Notes: generated by a model not told the origin, from the letters alone. A stretch of 64,000 bases of DNA from Streptomyces sp. H27-H1 (GCF_026627445.1 NZ_JAPNLJ010000002.1:17677-81676), one strand, 5' to 3'. Positions 21,518 to 31,437 are shown, counted from the stretch's first letter. Made by a program: numbers and translations.

Positions 21518-22673
21518 GCTCGGCCTCCATCTGGGCGGTTTCCATCAAAGACGTGAAGCGGTCGAAGAGGTACGCGGCGTCGTGCGGGCCGGCGGCTGCC
21601 TCGGGGTGGTACTGGACGGAGAAGGCCGGCTGGTCGAGCAGCTGGAGGCCTTCCACGACGTTGTCGTTCAGGCAGACGTGCGAGACCTCGGCGCGGCCGT
21701 AGGGGGTCTCGGACACCTTGTCGAGGGGCGCGTCCACGGCGAAGCCGTGGTTGTGCGCGGTGATCTCGACCTTGCCGGTGGTGCGGTCCTGCACCGGCTG
21801 GTTGATGCCCCGGTGGCCGTACTTCAGCTTGTAGGTGCCGAAGCCGAGCGCGCGGCCGAGGATCTGGTTGCCGAAGCAGATGCCGAAGAGCGGGGTCTTG
21901 CGGGCGAGGACGCCCTGCATGACGGAGACCGCGTGGTCGGCGGTGGCCGGGTCGCCCGGGCCGTTCGAGAAGAACACGCCGTCGGGGTTGACCGCGTACA
22001 CGTCCTCGACGGTGGCGGTGGCGGGGAGCACGTGCACCTCGATGCCGCGCTGGGCCATCCGGTGCGGGGTCATGCCCTTGATGCCGAGGTCGACCGCGGC
22101 GACGGTGAACTTCTTCTCGCCGATCGCGGGGACCACGTAGGTCTCCTTGGTGGCGACCTCTGCGGAGAGGTCGGCGCCCTTCATCTGCGGGGCGGCCTGG
22201 ACGCGGGCCAGCAGGGCCTCGTCGCGGACCCCGTCCCAGACCTCGCCGGAGAAGATGCCGACGCGCATGGCGCCGCGCTCGCGCAGGTGGCGGGTGAGGG
22301 CGCGGGTGTCGATGCCGGAGATCCCGACGACGCCCTGCTTGACGAGCTCCTCGTCCAGCGAGCGGCGGGAGCGCCAGTTGGAGGGGACGCGGGCGGGGTC
22401 GCGTACGACGTACCCGGCGACCCAGATCCGGGAGGACTCGGGGTCCTCGTCGTTGACTCCGGTGTTGCCCACGTGCGGGGCGGTCATCACGACGACCTGC
22501 CGGTGGTACGACGGGTCGGTGAGGGTCTCCTGGTAGCCGGTCATGCCGGTGGAGAACACGGCCTCGCCGAAGGTCTCCCCCACAGCGCCGTAGGCGCGGC
22601 CGCGGAAGATCCGACCGTCCTCCAGGACGAGTACGGCGGGAGTTTTGGCTGCTCCCCTGGTGGAGGTCGTCAT
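21510..22673 (-). CDS. carA: carbamoyl-phosphate synthase small subunit
   Basis: A 387-residue glutamine amidotransferase subunit that supplies ammonia to CarB. The N-terminal CPSase domain reads [16 protein letters not shown] and [15 protein letters not shown]. The class I amidotransferase has the nucleophile in [15 protein letters not shown] and its partners in [15 protein letters not shown]. The ATG at 22673 overlaps the PH-protein stop by 4 bp. Confidence 0.97.
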
Positions 22674-23251
22674 CGTTCGGCGCCTTCCGTCGTGGTGATT
22701 GAGTGGTTCATGAGGTTGATCGCTTCGACCCAGGCGGCGTGTTCTGCCGCGCGGTCGGAGCGGAATCCGGAGTCGATCAGCCTGTCGCCATGCGCCCATG
22801 TGACGACGAGGAGACCGCCCTCGGTCAGTACCTTGCCCGCGATTCCCTTGTCGAGGCGGGCGCCGCGCAGCTGCGCGGCCGGTACGTAGAAGTCGGTGGC
22901 ACCCGGACGGACCACGTCGAGGCCCGTGTCGGTGAGCGTGAGCTCGACCCGGCTGCGGACGCCCAGCCCGTGGGCGACGATCCGGTCGAGCCACTGCCCG
23001 GCGGTGGTGGACCCGTGGTAGCGGCCGGTCAGGGCCAGCCGGTGTTCGGGGAGACCGCCGGGGGCGGCGGGCAGCTCCGGCAGATCGCTCTGCAGGGTGC
23101 CGCGCCATTTCCAGCCCTGCCGCATCAGCCAGTACACGAACGCGATGAAGACGAGGAGACCGATCACCCACGCGATGCGGGCGCCCCAGTCCGTCACCTC
23201 CGCCGACTGCCGTTCGGCCTCGGCGGCCAGTTGGATTACTGCAGGTGTCAC
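22670..23251 (-). CDS. membrane-anchored PH-like domain protein in the pyr operon
   Basis: A 193-residue protein of unknown function. A single membrane segment lies at about residues 26-43 ([18 protein letters not shown]). The remainder is cytoplasmic and resembles bacterial PH-like domain families: [31 protein letters not shown] and [20 protein letters not shown], ending in an amphipathic helix [12 protein letters not shown]. It overlaps pyrC upstream by 4 bp and carA downstream by 4 bp, so its amount is tied to these enzymes. It may place the pathway at the membrane or sense lipid, but nothing in the sequence proves it. Confidence 0.8.
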   Translation of the reverse strand: MTPAVIQLAAEAERQSAEVTDWGARIAWVIGLLVFIAFVYWLMRQGWKWRGTLQSDLPELPAAPGGLPEHRLALTGRYHGSTTAGQWLDRIVAHGLGVRSRVELTLTDTGLDVVRPGATDFYVPAAQLRGARLDKGIAGKVLTEGGLLVVTWAHGDRLIDSGFRSDRAAEHAAWVEAINLMNHSITTTEGAER

Positions 23252-24534
23252 GCCAGCGTCCCGTCCACGACCGTTGCCCGGCCCCGCAGGAAGGTGTGAG
23301 TGACGCGCCCCGGCAGCTCACGGCCCTCGTAAGGCGTGTTGCGGCTGCGGGAGGCGAAGTGTGCGGGGTCCACGACACCACGGTACGAGGTATCGACCAA
23401 GGTCAGGTTCGCGGGTTCACCTGCCGAGACGGGGCGTCCGTGATTCGGGAGGCTGCCGATGCGCGCCGGGGCGAAGGACATCCGCTCGGCGACGCCCGCC
23501 CAGTCGAGCAGTCCGGTCTCCACCATCGTCTGCTGGACGACGGAGAGCGCGGTCTCCAGGCCGACCATGCCCATGGCTGCGGCGGCCCACTCGCAGTCCT
23601 TGTCCTCGTGCGGGTGCGGGGCGTGGTCGGTGGCGACGATGTCGATCGTGCCGTCGGCCAGCGCCTCGCGCAGGGCCAGCACGTCGGCTTCGGTGCGCAG
23701 CGGCGGGTTGACCTTGTAGACCGGGTTGTACGAGCGCACGAGCTCGTCGGTGAGGAGCAGGTGGTGCGGGGTGACCTCGGCGGTGACGTCGATGCCGCGG
23801 GACTTGGCCCAGCGGATGATCTCGACGGAGCCGGCGGTGGAGAGGTGGCAGATGTGGACGCGGGAGCCGACGTGCTCGGCGAGCAGGACGTCGCGGGCGA
23901 TGACCGACTCCTCGGCGACGGCCGGCCAGCCGCCCAGTCCCAGCTCGGCGGAGACGATGCCCTCGTTCATCTGGGCGCCCTCGGTGAGGCGGGGCTCCTG
24001 GGCGTGCTGGGCGACGACGCCGCCGAAGGCCTTCACGTACTCCAGGGCGCGGCGCATGATCACGGCGTCGTCCACGCACTTGCCGTCGTCGGAGAAGACG
24101 GTGACACGGGCCGCGGACTCGTGCATGGCGCCCAGCTCGGAGAGCTGCTTGCCCTCCAGGCCGATGGTGACGGCGCCGATGGGCTGCACGTCGCAGTAGC
24201 CGGACTCCTTGCCCAGGCGCCACACCTGCTCGACGACGCCGGCGGTGTCGGCGACGGGGAAGGTGTTGGCCATGGCGAAGACGGCGGTGTAGCCGCCGGA
24301 GGCGGCGGCGCGGGTGCCGGTGAGGACGGTCTCGGAGTCCTCGCGGCCGGGCTCGCGCAGGTGGGTGTGGAGGTCGACGAGGCCGGGGAGGAGGACCTGG
24401 CCCGCGGCCTCGATGACGGTCGCGTCGCCGGCGTCCAGGCCGGCGCCCACGGCGGCGATGGTCTCGCCGTCGATCAGGACGTCCTGGACGTCGCCACCGA
24501 GTACCTTCGCGCCACGGATAAGGATCTTGCTCAT
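23248..24534 (-). CDS. pyrC: dihydroorotase
   Basis: A 428-residue class I dihydroorotase that cyclises carbamoyl aspartate. Zinc ligands are visible in order: [33 protein letters not shown] and the catalytic Asp in IVATDHAPH. The start [14 protein letters not shown] follows the pyrB stop after 2 bp, and the end overlaps the PH protein by 4 bp. The type I form often associates with aspartate carbamoyltransferase, encoded just upstream. Confidence 0.97.
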   Translation of the reverse strand: MSKILIRGAKVLGGDVQDVLIDGETIAAVGAGLDAGDATVIEAAGQVLLPGLVDLHTHLREPGREDSETVLTGTRAAASGGYTAVFAMANTFPVADTAGVVEQVWRLGKESGYCDVQPIGAVTIGLEGKQLSELGAMHESAARVTVFSDDGKCVDDAVIMRRALEYVKAFGGVVAQHAQEPRLTEGAQMNEGIVSAELGLGGWPAVAEESVIARDVLLAEHVGSRVHICHLSTAGSVEIIRWAKSRGIDVTAEVTPHHLLLTDELVRSYNPVYKVNPPLRTEADVLALREALADGTIDIVATDHAPHPHEDKDCEWAAAAMGMVGLETALSVVQQTMVETGLLDWAGVAERMSFAPARIGSLPNHGRPVSAGEPANLTLVDTSYRGVVDPAHFASRSRNTPYEGRELPGRVTHTFLRGRATVVDGTLA

Positions 24535-24536
24535 CT

Positions 24537-25526
24537 TTACTTGCTCTCCTCGGTGCGGGGCGTGCTGGTGGTGGTGACGGCGGGCTCGGAGCCTCCGAGC
24601 AGCAGGTACAGGACGGCCATGCGGATCGAGACGCCGTTGGTGACCTGCTCGATGACCGTGCAGCGGTCGGAGTCGGCCACCTCGGCGGTGATCTCCATGC
24701 CGCGGACCATCGGGCCGGGGTGCATCACGATGGCGTGCTCGGGCATGCGCGCCATGCGGGCGCCGTCCAGGCCGTAGCGGCGGGAGTACTCGCGCTCGGT
24801 CGGGAAGAAGGCCGCGTTCATCCGCTCGCGCTGGACCCTCAGCATCATCACGGCGTCGGACTTGGGCAGTACCTCGTCCAGGCTGTACGAGATCTCGCAC
24901 GGCCAGGCCTCGACGCCGACCGGCACCAGGGTGGGCGGGGCCACCAGGGTGACCTGGGCGCCGAGGGTGTGCAGCAGGTGGACGTTGGAGCGGGCGACCC
25001 GGCTGTGCAGGATGTCGCCGACGATGGTGATCCGGCGGCCGTTCAGGTCCTTGCCGAGCCCGGTGTCCTTGCCGACCAGGCGGCGGCGCATGGTGAAGGC
25101 GTCCAGCAGGGCCTGGGTGGGGTGCTCGTGGGTGCCGTCCCCGGCGTTGATCACCGGTGCGTCGATCCAGCCGGAGGTGGCGAGCCGGTAGGGGGCGCCG
25201 GAGGCGTGGTGCCGGATGACGACCGCGTCGACGCCCATGGCCTCCAGGGTCTGGGCGGTGTCCTTGAGGGACTCGCCCTTGGAGACGCTGGAGCCCTTGG
25301 CCGCGAAGTTGATCACGTCGGCGGAGAGGCGCTTCTCGGCAGCTTCGAAGGAGATCCGGGTACGGGTGGAGTCTTCGAAGAAGAGGTTGCAGATCGTGCG
25401 GCCGCGCAGGGTGGGCAGCTTCTTTATCGGCCGGTCCGCGACGCGGGCCATCTCCTCGGCGGTGTCGAGGATGAGGACGGCGTCGTCGCGCGTGAGGTCG
25501 GCGGCCGAGATGAGGTGGCGCTTCAT
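24537..25526 (-). CDS. pyrB: aspartate carbamoyltransferase catalytic subunit
   Basis: A 329-residue enzyme joining carbamoyl phosphate to aspartate. The carbamoyl-phosphate binding motif is [19 protein letters not shown]; further signatures are [19 protein letters not shown] and [12 protein letters not shown]. No pyrI regulatory subunit is nearby, so this is the unregulated or PyrC-associated class. The ATG at 25526 ([11 protein letters not shown]) has GGAG eight bases upstream; 104 bp separates it from pyrR. Confidence 0.97.
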   Translation of the reverse strand: MKRHLISAADLTRDDAVLILDTAEEMARVADRPIKKLPTLRGRTICNLFFEDSTRTRISFEAAEKRLSADVINFAAKGSSVSKGESLKDTAQTLEAMGVDAVVIRHHASGAPYRLATSGWIDAPVINAGDGTHEHPTQALLDAFTMRRRLVGKDTGLGKDLNGRRITIVGDILHSRVARSNVHLLHTLGAQVTLVAPPTLVPVGVEAWPCEISYSLDEVLPKSDAVMMLRVQRERMNAAFFPTEREYSRRYGLDGARMARMPEHAIVMHPGPMVRGMEITAEVADSDRCTVIEQVTNGVSIRMAVLYLLLGGSEPAVTTTSTPRTEESK

Positions 25527-25630
25527 CCGGGTGCTCCGTAAGTCGGGGAGGGCAGTCAGACGGGCTGGCTGGGGGTGCGGGCAGGGCAGGCTCCGGCGCG
25601 GACCCCGAGGGGCCCGGCCGTTCACAAGGG

Positions 25631-26236
25631 CTACTGCCCGGCTGCCCGGGCGGTCCGCTGGCCGAGGAGCACGGCGTCGCGGCCGTCCTCCTCCTGGACC
25701 TGGACCTGGACGTTCTCCCGCAGCGACGTGGGGAGGTTCTTGCCGACGTAGTCGGCGCGGATCGGCAGTTCGCGGTGGCCCCGGTCGACGAGGACGGCGA
25801 GCTGCACCGCGCGGGGGCGGCCGATGTCGCCGAGGGCGTCGAGGGCGGCGCGGATGGTGCGGCCGGAGAAGAGAACGTCGTCGACGAGGACGACCAGGCG
25901 GCCGTCGATGTCGTCGCCGGGAATCTCGGTGCGGCCGATCGCCCGGGCCGGCTTCATCCGCAGGTCGTCGCGGTACATGGTGATGTCGAGGGAGCCGACC
26001 GGGATCTTCGCGCCGGTGACCTCTTCGAGCTTGGCGGCCAGCCGGCGGGCGAGGAATACACCGCGGGTGGGAATGCCGAGCAGCACCACGTCGTCGGCGC
26101 CCTTGGCGCGTTCGACGATTTCGTGGGCGATACGGGTCAGGACGCGGGCGATGTCCTGCGCTTCGAGAACGGGGCGCATGACATCGGCGTCTGCGCCCTC
26201 GAGGTTCTGGGAGTTCCGGAAGTTCTGAGTGTCCAT
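25631..26236 (-). CDS. pyrR: PyrR pyrimidine operon regulator/uracil phosphoribosyltransferase
   Basis: 201 residues. The phosphoribosyltransferase fold shows the PRPP-binding loop [20 protein letters not shown], the start [20 protein letters not shown] and [16 protein letters not shown]. In Bacillus and mycobacteria PyrR binds pyr mRNA when UMP is high and lowers expression, and also has weak uracil phosphoribosyltransferase activity. A matching RNA element lies directly upstream of this gene's ribosome site, so it probably controls the whole pyr operon, of which it is the first gene. Confidence 0.95.
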   Translation of the reverse strand: MDTQNFRNSQNLEGADADVMRPVLEAQDIARVLTRIAHEIVERAKGADDVVLLGIPTRGVFLARRLAAKLEEVTGAKIPVGSLDITMYRDDLRMKPARAIGRTEIPGDDIDGRLVVLVDDVLFSGRTIRAALDALGDIGRPRAVQLAVLVDRGHRELPIRADYVGKNLPTSLRENVQVQVQEEDGRDAVLLGQRTARAAGQ

Positions 26237-26245
26237 GAAAAGGAC

Positions 26246-26252
26246 CTCCTTC
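26246..26252 (-). promoter_or_regulatory. ribosome binding site of pyrR
   Basis: AAGGAGG on the minus strand, nine bases upstream of the pyrR ATG and only a base or so from the end of the PyrR-type hairpin. This makes control of ribosome entry likely. Confidence 0.7.
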
Positions 26253-26253
26253 T

Positions 26254-26271
26254 CCGCCTCACGGGACGGAC
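26254..26271 (-). promoter_or_regulatory. putative PyrR-binding RNA hairpin
   Basis: On the minus strand the leader reads TCCG-TCCCGTGAGG-CGGA. It contains GUCCCGUGAGG, which fits the UCC-N-G-N-GAGG core of Bacillus PyrR-binding loops, held by a 4 bp stem. No terminator or antiterminator pair is visible, so the mode is likely translational, as reported for mycobacterial pyrR. Confidence 0.65.
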
Positions 26272-26379
26272 CTTAAAGGACGTCTGATCTACGCGCTCCA
26301 CGGTACCAGGGGGATTCCGGCGACCTGGCATCGGGGCAGCCCGGGGCCCCTCTCAAGTAGGCGTCACAGACCATTCGGC

Positions 26380-26409
26380 TTGACGCATCCAAGTAACGCT
26401 GCGTAACCT
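26380..26409 (+). promoter_or_regulatory. bldD promoter
   Basis: -35 TTGACG (26380-26385), 18 bp spacer, -10 TAACCT (26404-26409). The leader to the ATG would be about 60 bases. The -10 is overlapped by a BldD box. Confidence 0.6.
26394..26406 (+). promoter_or_regulatory. BldD operator (autoregulation)
   Basis: TAACGCTGCGTAA matches every fixed position of the published BldD box TNACNC(A/T)GNGTNA. It covers the start of the -10 element, as expected for self-repression. A partly similar tcacagtgagtta follows at 26409. Confidence 0.75.
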
Positions 26410-26476
26410 CACAGTGAGTTACCAGCCGCGCGGCGGAGCCGCACGTGGTCATGTCGTCACAGCGTCCGGGAGCGTT

Positions 26477-26977
26477 ATGTCCAGCGAATACGCCAAACAG
26501 CTCGGGGCCAAGCTCCGCGCCATCCGCACCCAGCAGGGCCTTTCCCTCCACGGTGTCGAGGAGAAGTCCCAGGGCCGGTGGAAGGCCGTGGTGGTCGGCT
26601 CTTACGAGCGCGGCGACCGCGCCGTGACCGTCCAGCGTCTCGCCGAGCTGGCGGACTTCTACGGGGTGCCGGTGCAGGAGCTCCTGCCTGGTACGACCCC
26701 CGGTGGAGCGGCCGAGCCGCCGCCGAAGCTGCGCCTGGATCTGGAGCGGCTGGCCCACGTACCCGCCGAGAAGGCCGGCCCGCTGCAGCGTTACGCGGCG
26801 ACCATCCAGAGCCAGCGCGGCGACTACAACGGCAAGGTGCTCTCGATCCGCCAGGACGACCTGCGCACCCTCGCCGTCATCTACGACCAGTCCCCCTCGG
26901 TCCTCACCGAGCAGCTGATCAGCTGGGGCGTACTGGACGCGGACGCACGTCGCGCGGTGGCGCACGAGGACAACTAG
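26477..26977 (+). CDS. bldD: developmental master repressor BldD
   Basis: 166 residues, against 167 known for the family. The N-terminal XRE-type helix-turn-helix covers about residues 9-65 (LGAKLRAIRTQQGLSLHGVE, VVGSYERGDRAVTVQRLAEL). The C-terminal domain carries the cyclic-di-GMP signature RGD-x8-RQDD (SQRGDYNGKVLSIRQDDL), which lets a c-di-GMP tetramer dimerise the protein. BldD represses sporulation genes during vegetative growth. The ATG at 26477 follows GGGAG. It is divergent from the pyr operon and has its own BldD box and terminator. Confidence 0.98.
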   Translation: MSSEYAKQLGAKLRAIRTQQGLSLHGVEEKSQGRWKAVVVGSYERGDRAVTVQRLAELADFYGVPVQELLPGTTPGGAAEPPPKLRLDLERLAHVPAEKAGPLQRYAATIQSQRGDYNGKVLSIRQDDLRTLAVIYDQSPSVLTEQLISWGVLDADARRAVAHEDN

Positions 26978-27003
26978 TCCCCACAGCGCTCAGCAGAAAC
27001 GTT

Positions 27004-27053
27004 ACCGGCGGGGGGCGGGAGCCCGCCCGGCCCCGGGCACCCGCCGGTTTTTT
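27004..27053 (+). terminator. terminator after bldD
   Basis: Outer stem ACCGGCGGG / CCCGCCGGT with extra GC pairing inside, followed by six T. The most classical intrinsic terminator of the window. Confidence 0.9.
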
Positions 27054-27121
27054 GCGTCCCTGTCGTCCGGGGTCCCGGCCTTCAGGACCCTCCGGACCGT
27101 CGGACCGCCCCGAGTACGCCG

Positions 27122-27155
27122 CAGGGCCCGCAGCGCGCGTGCGCTGCGGGCCCTG
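27122..27155. terminator. terminator after nusB
   Basis: Perfect 15 bp stem CAGGGCCCGCAGCGC / GCGCTGCGGGCCCTG with a 4-base loop, 24 bp beyond the nusB stop. Confidence 0.85.
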
Positions 27156-27179
27156 GCGTTCTCGCCGTACTGCCGCGTG

Positions 27180-27617
27180 TCAGCTCTCGCTGCGGCGCAG
27201 CTTCGGCTTGAGGTCCTTGAAGCGGCCGAGGAGCCCGTTCACGAACGAGGGCGACTCGTCCGTGGAGAACTCCTTGGCCAGCTGGACGGCCTCGTCGATG
27301 GCCACGGCGTCCGGGGTTCCGTCGACCCAGATCAGCTCGTAGGCACCGAGGCGCACGATGTTCCGGTCGACGACCGGCATGCGGTCGAGGTCCCAGTCCA
27401 CGGCGTAGGTGGCGATCAGGTCGTCGATGCGGTCCACCTTGTCGGCGTACCCCTCGACGAGCTCCATGGTGAACTCGTTCACCGCGGGCTGGCGGTCGGT
27501 GTCCGACCGCGAGTGGCGGACCCAGTCCGCGAGGACCTCGCGCACGGGCACCCCGCGCTGGTCGGCCTCGAACAGGATCTGGAAAGCGCGCTTGCGCGCG
27601 TTGCTCCGGGCAGCCAC
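27180..27617 (-). CDS. nusB: transcription antitermination factor NusB
   Basis: A 145-residue all-helical RNA-binding protein that, with NusE (ribosomal protein S10), binds boxA and keeps RNA polymerase processive on rRNA operons. Typical features are the start RSNARKRAFQILFEADQRG, then DRIDDLIATYAVDWDLDRMP and YELIWVDGTPDAVAIDEAVQ. A GTG at 27617 lies 2 bp after the efp stop, so the two are one transcript. Confidence 0.96.
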   Translation of the reverse strand: MAARSNARKRAFQILFEADQRGVPVREVLADWVRHSRSDTDRQPAVNEFTMELVEGYADKVDRIDDLIATYAVDWDLDRMPVVDRNIVRLGAYELIWVDGTPDAVAIDEAVQLAKEFSTDESPSFVNGLLGRFKDLKPKLRRSES

Positions 27618-27619
27618 GG

Positions 27620-28186
27620 TTAGCTGTTCACCCGGCCGAGGTAGTCGCTGGTACGGGTGTCGACCTTGACCTTCTCGCCGATGTTGACGAAGAGCGGAAC
27701 CTGGATCTCGTGACCGGTCTCCAGCGTCGCCGGCTTGGTGCCACCGGTGGACCGGTCGCCCTGGACGCCCGGGTCGGTGTGCTGGATGACCAGCTCGACG
27801 GCGGCCGGCAGCTCGACGTAGAGCACCTCGCCCTCGTGGCGGGCCACGGAGGCGGTGAAGCCCTCGATCAGGAAGTTGGCGGAGTCGCCGACGGCCTTCT
27901 TGTCGACCATGAGCTGGTCGTAGGTCTCCATGTCCATGAAGACGAAGTACTCGCCGTCCATGTAGGAGAACTGCATGTCGCGGCGGTCGATGGTGGCCGT
28001 CTCGACCTTGGTGCCGGCGTTGAACGTCTTGTCGACGACCTTGCCGGACATGACGCTCTTCAGCTTGGTGCGCACGAAGGCCGGGCCCTTGCCGGGCTTG
28101 ACGTGCTGGAACTCGATGACGGACCAGAGCTGGCCCCCATCGAGCTTCAGCACCATGCCGTTCTTGAGGTCGTTCGTGGAAGCCAC
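27620..28186 (-). CDS. efp: translation elongation factor P
   Basis: 188 residues, three beta-barrel domains. EF-P binds between the P and E sites and relieves ribosomes stalled on proline runs. The opening [20 protein letters not shown] and the domain I loop [13 protein letters not shown] are typical. In that loop the usual modified Lys or Arg is matched by the Lys of GKGPA. Proline-rich proteins are frequent around it (MltG, RelA, SecD), for which EF-P would matter. GTG start; directly upstream of nusB. Confidence 0.97.
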   Translation of the reverse strand: MASTNDLKNGMVLKLDGGQLWSVIEFQHVKPGKGPAFVRTKLKSVMSGKVVDKTFNAGTKVETATIDRRDMQFSYMDGEYFVFMDMETYDQLMVDKKAVGDSANFLIEGFTASVARHEGEVLYVELPAAVELVIQHTDPGVQGDRSTGGTKPATLETGHEIQVPLFVNIGEKVKVDTRTSDYLGRVNS

Positions 28187-28245
28187 GGTGTGGGAATCTC
28201 CTGCACTGGAAGACCACGGGTGCGCGCTCAGCCCGGCGACGCGGG

Positions 28246-29355
28246 CTAGAGCGCGAGCAGCTCCTTGGTCGTAATGGTGAGTAGCTCGGGACCGCCGTCC
28301 GCCTCGGGGCGTACGACGAGCGTGTCATCGATCCGGACACCACCCCGGCCAGGGAGGTGAACCCCCGGTTCGACGGTGACCGGCACGCAAGCGTCCAGTT
28401 TACCCATGGCGGTAGGTGCAAGCTGCGGGTCCTCGTCGATTTCGAGCCCGACCCCGTGTCCGGTCCACGCCGCGAGGGCCTCACCGTGACCTGCGGAGTC
28501 GAGTACGGAGCGGGCCGCGTGATCCACATCGCGGTACGCGGCGCCGGGCAGCAGGGCCTCGCGACCCGCCCGCTGAGCGGCGAAGACGAGCTCGTACAGC
28601 TCGATCTGCCAGTCGGCGGGGGTCGTTCCGATCACGAAGGTGCGGCCGATCTCGCAGCGGTAGCCCCGGTAGTTCGCGCCGAGGCAGACGGAGAGGAAAT
28701 CACCCTCCTCCACCCGCCGGTCCGAGGGCCGGTGCCGGGAGCGGCCGGAGTGGGGGCCGGTGCCGACGGAAGTCGGGAAGGCCGGCCCGTCGGCCCCGTG
28801 GTCCACTAGCCGGCGTTCCAGCTCCAGGGCCAGGTGCCGTTCGGTACGGCCCACCAGGATCGATTCCAGCAGCTCGCCGAGGGCCTGGTCGGCGATTTCG
28901 GCGGCGATCCGCAGGCAGGCGATCTCCTCCTCGTCCTTGACGAGGCGGAGCTGTTCGACGGCGGTTCCCAGATCGGCCAGGCGCAGCCCTGGCGCCACGG
29001 AGCGCAGGGCGCGGTGCCGGCCGACGGTGAGGTGGTGTTCCTCGACGGCCAGGGAATCGGCGCGGGCGGCGGATGCCGTGTCGGCGGCCGCCACGGCGGG
29101 ATCCGCCCCGGGGCCGGCCAGCACGGAGAGCCGCAGGTTCTCGTCGAGCCGCCCCTCGTCGGACTCCCCCGTGGGCTGTCCGGCGCAGAACAGCGTGTCC
29201 TCCCCGGCCGGACCCACCAGCAGGACCGCGCCCAGCGGTGACGCCCCGGAGAGGTAGCGGACGTTCGCCGGACGCGTGATGAGTGCGGCGGCGTTTCCGG
29301 CGGCCGCACAGCGGTCGCGAAGCAGGCCTCGGCGGGCCGCGTACACGTCTGACAT
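28246..29355 (-). CDS. M24-family peptidase-like protein with altered metal ligands
   Basis: 369 residues of the aminopeptidase P/creatinase type. An N-terminal creatinase-like domain ([20 protein letters not shown]) is followed by a pita-bread domain ([20 protein letters not shown]). Dinuclear-metal members of M24 use Asp, Asp, His, Glu, Glu. Here the first two positions read [18 protein letters not shown], giving Cys and Glu; the His of [13 protein letters not shown] is kept, but the second conserved His of that stretch is Asp; the Glu of VTVEPGV is kept and the last reads VRIDDT (Asp). It is therefore either a peptidase with unusual metal chemistry or a non-catalytic binding protein. It lies 59 bp upstream of efp, a common location for pepP/pepQ-type genes. 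Confidence 0.85.
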   Translation of the reverse strand: MSDVYAARRGLLRDRCAAAGNAAALITRPANVRYLSGASPLGAVLLVGPAGEDTLFCAGQPTGESDEGRLDENLRLSVLAGPGADPAVAAADTASAARADSLAVEEHHLTVGRHRALRSVAPGLRLADLGTAVEQLRLVKDEEEIACLRIAAEIADQALGELLESILVGRTERHLALELERRLVDHGADGPAFPTSVGTGPHSGRSRHRPSDRRVEEGDFLSVCLGANYRGYRCEIGRTFVIGTTPADWQIELYELVFAAQRAGREALLPGAAYRDVDHAARSVLDSAGHGEALAAWTGHGVGLEIDEDPQLAPTAMGKLDACVPVTVEPGVHLPGRGGVRIDDTLVVRPEADGGPELLTITTKELLAL

Positions 29356-29448
29356 GTTTCCGAGCCTACGAGCGCATCGCCCATCCGGCCTGGCGAGCAC
29401 GGCCGTACGAGCGCCCGGCCCGAGCCGGCGGCTCCGTGGGCGCCGGAT

Positions 29449-30207
29449 TCAGTGGGCCGGCGCCGAGATGACGCGGGCCAGGGTCTCGTCCAGGGCGCGG
29501 GCGGTGCCCTCGACGTCCAGGTGGGAGTTGTCGATGATCGGCAGCCCGGATCCGTACCAGCCGGCCATCCGGCCGTGGATCCGCGCGACCTCCTCGTCCG
29601 AGAGCCGCCGGTTCCCGGAGCGGGCGGCGTTGCGTTCCAGCACGATCTCCAGGCCGGGCAGCAGTACGACGGGCAGCAGCGCGGGCCCGACGTGGCGCTT
29701 CCAGCCGCCGAGGCCCACGACCGGCCGGTCCGGGAACACGGCGTCGTCGAGGATGCACGAGATCCCGTTGGCCAGGAAGTTGCGGGCGGCGAAGCCGCAG
29801 GTGCGGCGGGCGAGACGGTACTGCGCCTCGGAGTGGTCGTTCCAGCCGGCCTGCGGGTCCGCGAAGCCCGAGCAGACCCATTCGCGTACGTCGTCCAGGC
29901 TGATGTGCGCGGTGGGGACGGGCCGGGTGCCGGCCCAGTGGCGGGCCACCGTGGTCTTCCCGGCCCCCGCGGGGCCGATCAGCAGGACCGCGAGGGTGGC
30001 GCCTCCGGTACCGGGAGCGGCGGGCGGCAGCGGGACGTGCCCGGTGAACCCGTCCGGCGGACCCGGCGAGACCAGGGGCGCCGCGGGCCCGGAGGGCATG
30101 GGAGACACGGGCCAGCCCGACACCGGGGGGACCGGCGGCTGCGGGGGCGCCGCCGGGTGCTGACTCCCCGGCGGCTCCCAGCCCCCGCCTCCCACTGCCT
30201 GCTGCAT
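29449..30207 (-). CDS. P-loop ATP-binding (kinase-like) protein
   Basis: 252 residues. Residues 1-75 are Pro/Gly-rich and disordered-looking. Then comes LAVLLIGPAGAGKTTVARHW, a Walker A loop, an acidic strand AHISLDDVREWVCSG, and a lid-like Arg-rich area (RNAARSGNRRLSDEEVARI). The layout resembles AAA_33 or zeta-toxin-like small-molecule kinases, for example adenylylsulfate or nucleotide kinases. No partner gene suggests a substrate; aroB is 138 bp upstream on the same strand. ATG start at 30207. Confidence 0.75.
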   Translation of the reverse strand: MQQAVGGGGWEPPGSQHPAAPPQPPVPPVSGWPVSPMPSGPAAPLVSPGPPDGFTGHVPLPPAAPGTGGATLAVLLIGPAGAGKTTVARHWAGTRPVPTAHISLDDVREWVCSGFADPQAGWNDHSEAQYRLARRTCGFAARNFLANGISCILDDAVFPDRPVVGLGGWKRHVGPALLPVVLLPGLEIVLERNAARSGNRRLSDEEVARIHGRMAGWYGSGLPIIDNSHLDVEGTARALDETLARVISAPAH

Positions 30208-30345
30208 CCGCTGCCACTCCGTCTCGTTCCACCACTACTGATGCGAGAACGTTATATGACCCCGGGGGCCCGTCGGGTCACGAGGTCACGAGGTGGCCCG
30301 GCCGAGGCCGGTTCGGGCCGGTGTTCGGGCCCGTACTGGCCCGTT

Positions 30346-31437
30346 CTAGGCCGTGACCTCGCCGAATGCTGCCACGAGGACGGCCGGGTCGGGACCTTCC
30401 AGGACGGTCGGCTTCGCCAGCCCGTCCAGGACGATGAAGCGCAGCAGGTCTCCGCGGGACTTCTTGTCGAGCTTCATGTTCTCCAGCAGGGTGGGCCACT
30501 GGTCGCCGCGGTAGGTCAGCGGGAGCCCCACCGAGGCGAGGACGGCCTTGTGCCGGTCGGCCGTCGCGTCGTCGAGCCGGCCCGCGAGCCGGCCGAGCTC
30601 CGCGGCGAAGACCATGCCGATCGAGACGGCCGCGCCGTGGCGCCACTTGTAGCGCTCGTTCTTCTCGATGGCGTGCGCGAGGGTGTGCCCGTAGTTGAGG
30701 ATCTCCCGCAGGCCCGATTCCTTGAGGTCGCTGGAGACCACGTCGGCCTTGACCTGGATGGAGCGGCAGATCAGCTCGGCAGTGTGCGGGCCGGCGGGGG
30801 TGCGCGCCGCCTCGGGGTCCGCCTCGATCAGGTCGAGGATGACCGGGTCGGAGATGAACCCGGCCTTGATGATCTCGGCGAGGCCGCTGACGTAGTCGTT
30901 GACCGGCAGCGATTCCAGCGCCGCCAGGTCGCAGAGCACGCCGGCCGGCGGGTGGAAGGCTCCGACGAGGTTCTTGCCCTCGGCGGTGTTGATGCCGGTC
31001 TTGCCACCGACGGCCGCGTCCACCATGGCCAGGATGGTGGTCGGTACGGCGATCCAGCGCACTCCGCGCAGCCAGGAGGCCGCGACGAAGCCCGCGAGGT
31101 CCGTGGTGGATCCCCCACCGACGCCGACGATGGCGTCGGTGCGGGTGAAGCCGGACTGTCCCAGCGCCTTCCAGCAGTACGCCGCCACCTCGGCCGTCTT
31201 GGCCTCTTCGGCGTTCGGCACCTGGATGGCGACGGCCTCGTACCCCTGGGCGGCGAGGTCGTCGCGCAGGGCCTCACCGGTCGAGGCGAGAGCCTCGGGG
31301 TGGATGACGGCGACCCGCTGGGCCCTCGTACCGATCAGGGAGCCGAGCTCGCCGAGCAGCTGCCGGCCGACCAGCACGTCGTACGCGTCGTGCCCCGCGC
31401 TCGCCCCGACCTTGATCCGCGTCACCTGGTCTGTCAT
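30346..31437 (-). CDS. aroB: 3-dehydroquinate synthase
   Basis: A 363-residue NAD- and zinc-dependent enzyme that closes DAHP to 3-dehydroquinate, second step of the shikimate pathway. Motifs: [39 protein letters not shown], and the zinc ligands in [12 protein letters not shown] and [12 protein letters not shown] overlaps the aroK stop by 4 bp (ATGA). Last of the aroC-aroK-aroB unit. Confidence 0.97.
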   Translation of the reverse strand: MTDQVTRIKVGASAGHDAYDVLVGRQLLGELGSLIGTRAQRVAVIHPEALASTGEALRDDLAAQGYEAVAIQVPNAEEAKTAEVAAYCWKALGQSGFTRTDAIVGVGGGSTTDLAGFVAASWLRGVRWIAVPTTILAMVDAAVGGKTGINTAEGKNLVGAFHPPAGVLCDLAALESLPVNDYVSGLAEIIKAGFISDPVILDLIEADPEAARTPAGPHTAELICRSIQVKADVVSSDLKESGLREILNYGHTLAHAIEKNERYKWRHGAAVSIGMVFAAELGRLAGRLDDATADRHKAVLASVGLPLTYRGDQWPTLLENMKLDKKSRGDLLRFIVLDGLAKPTVLEGPDPAVLVAAFGEVTA

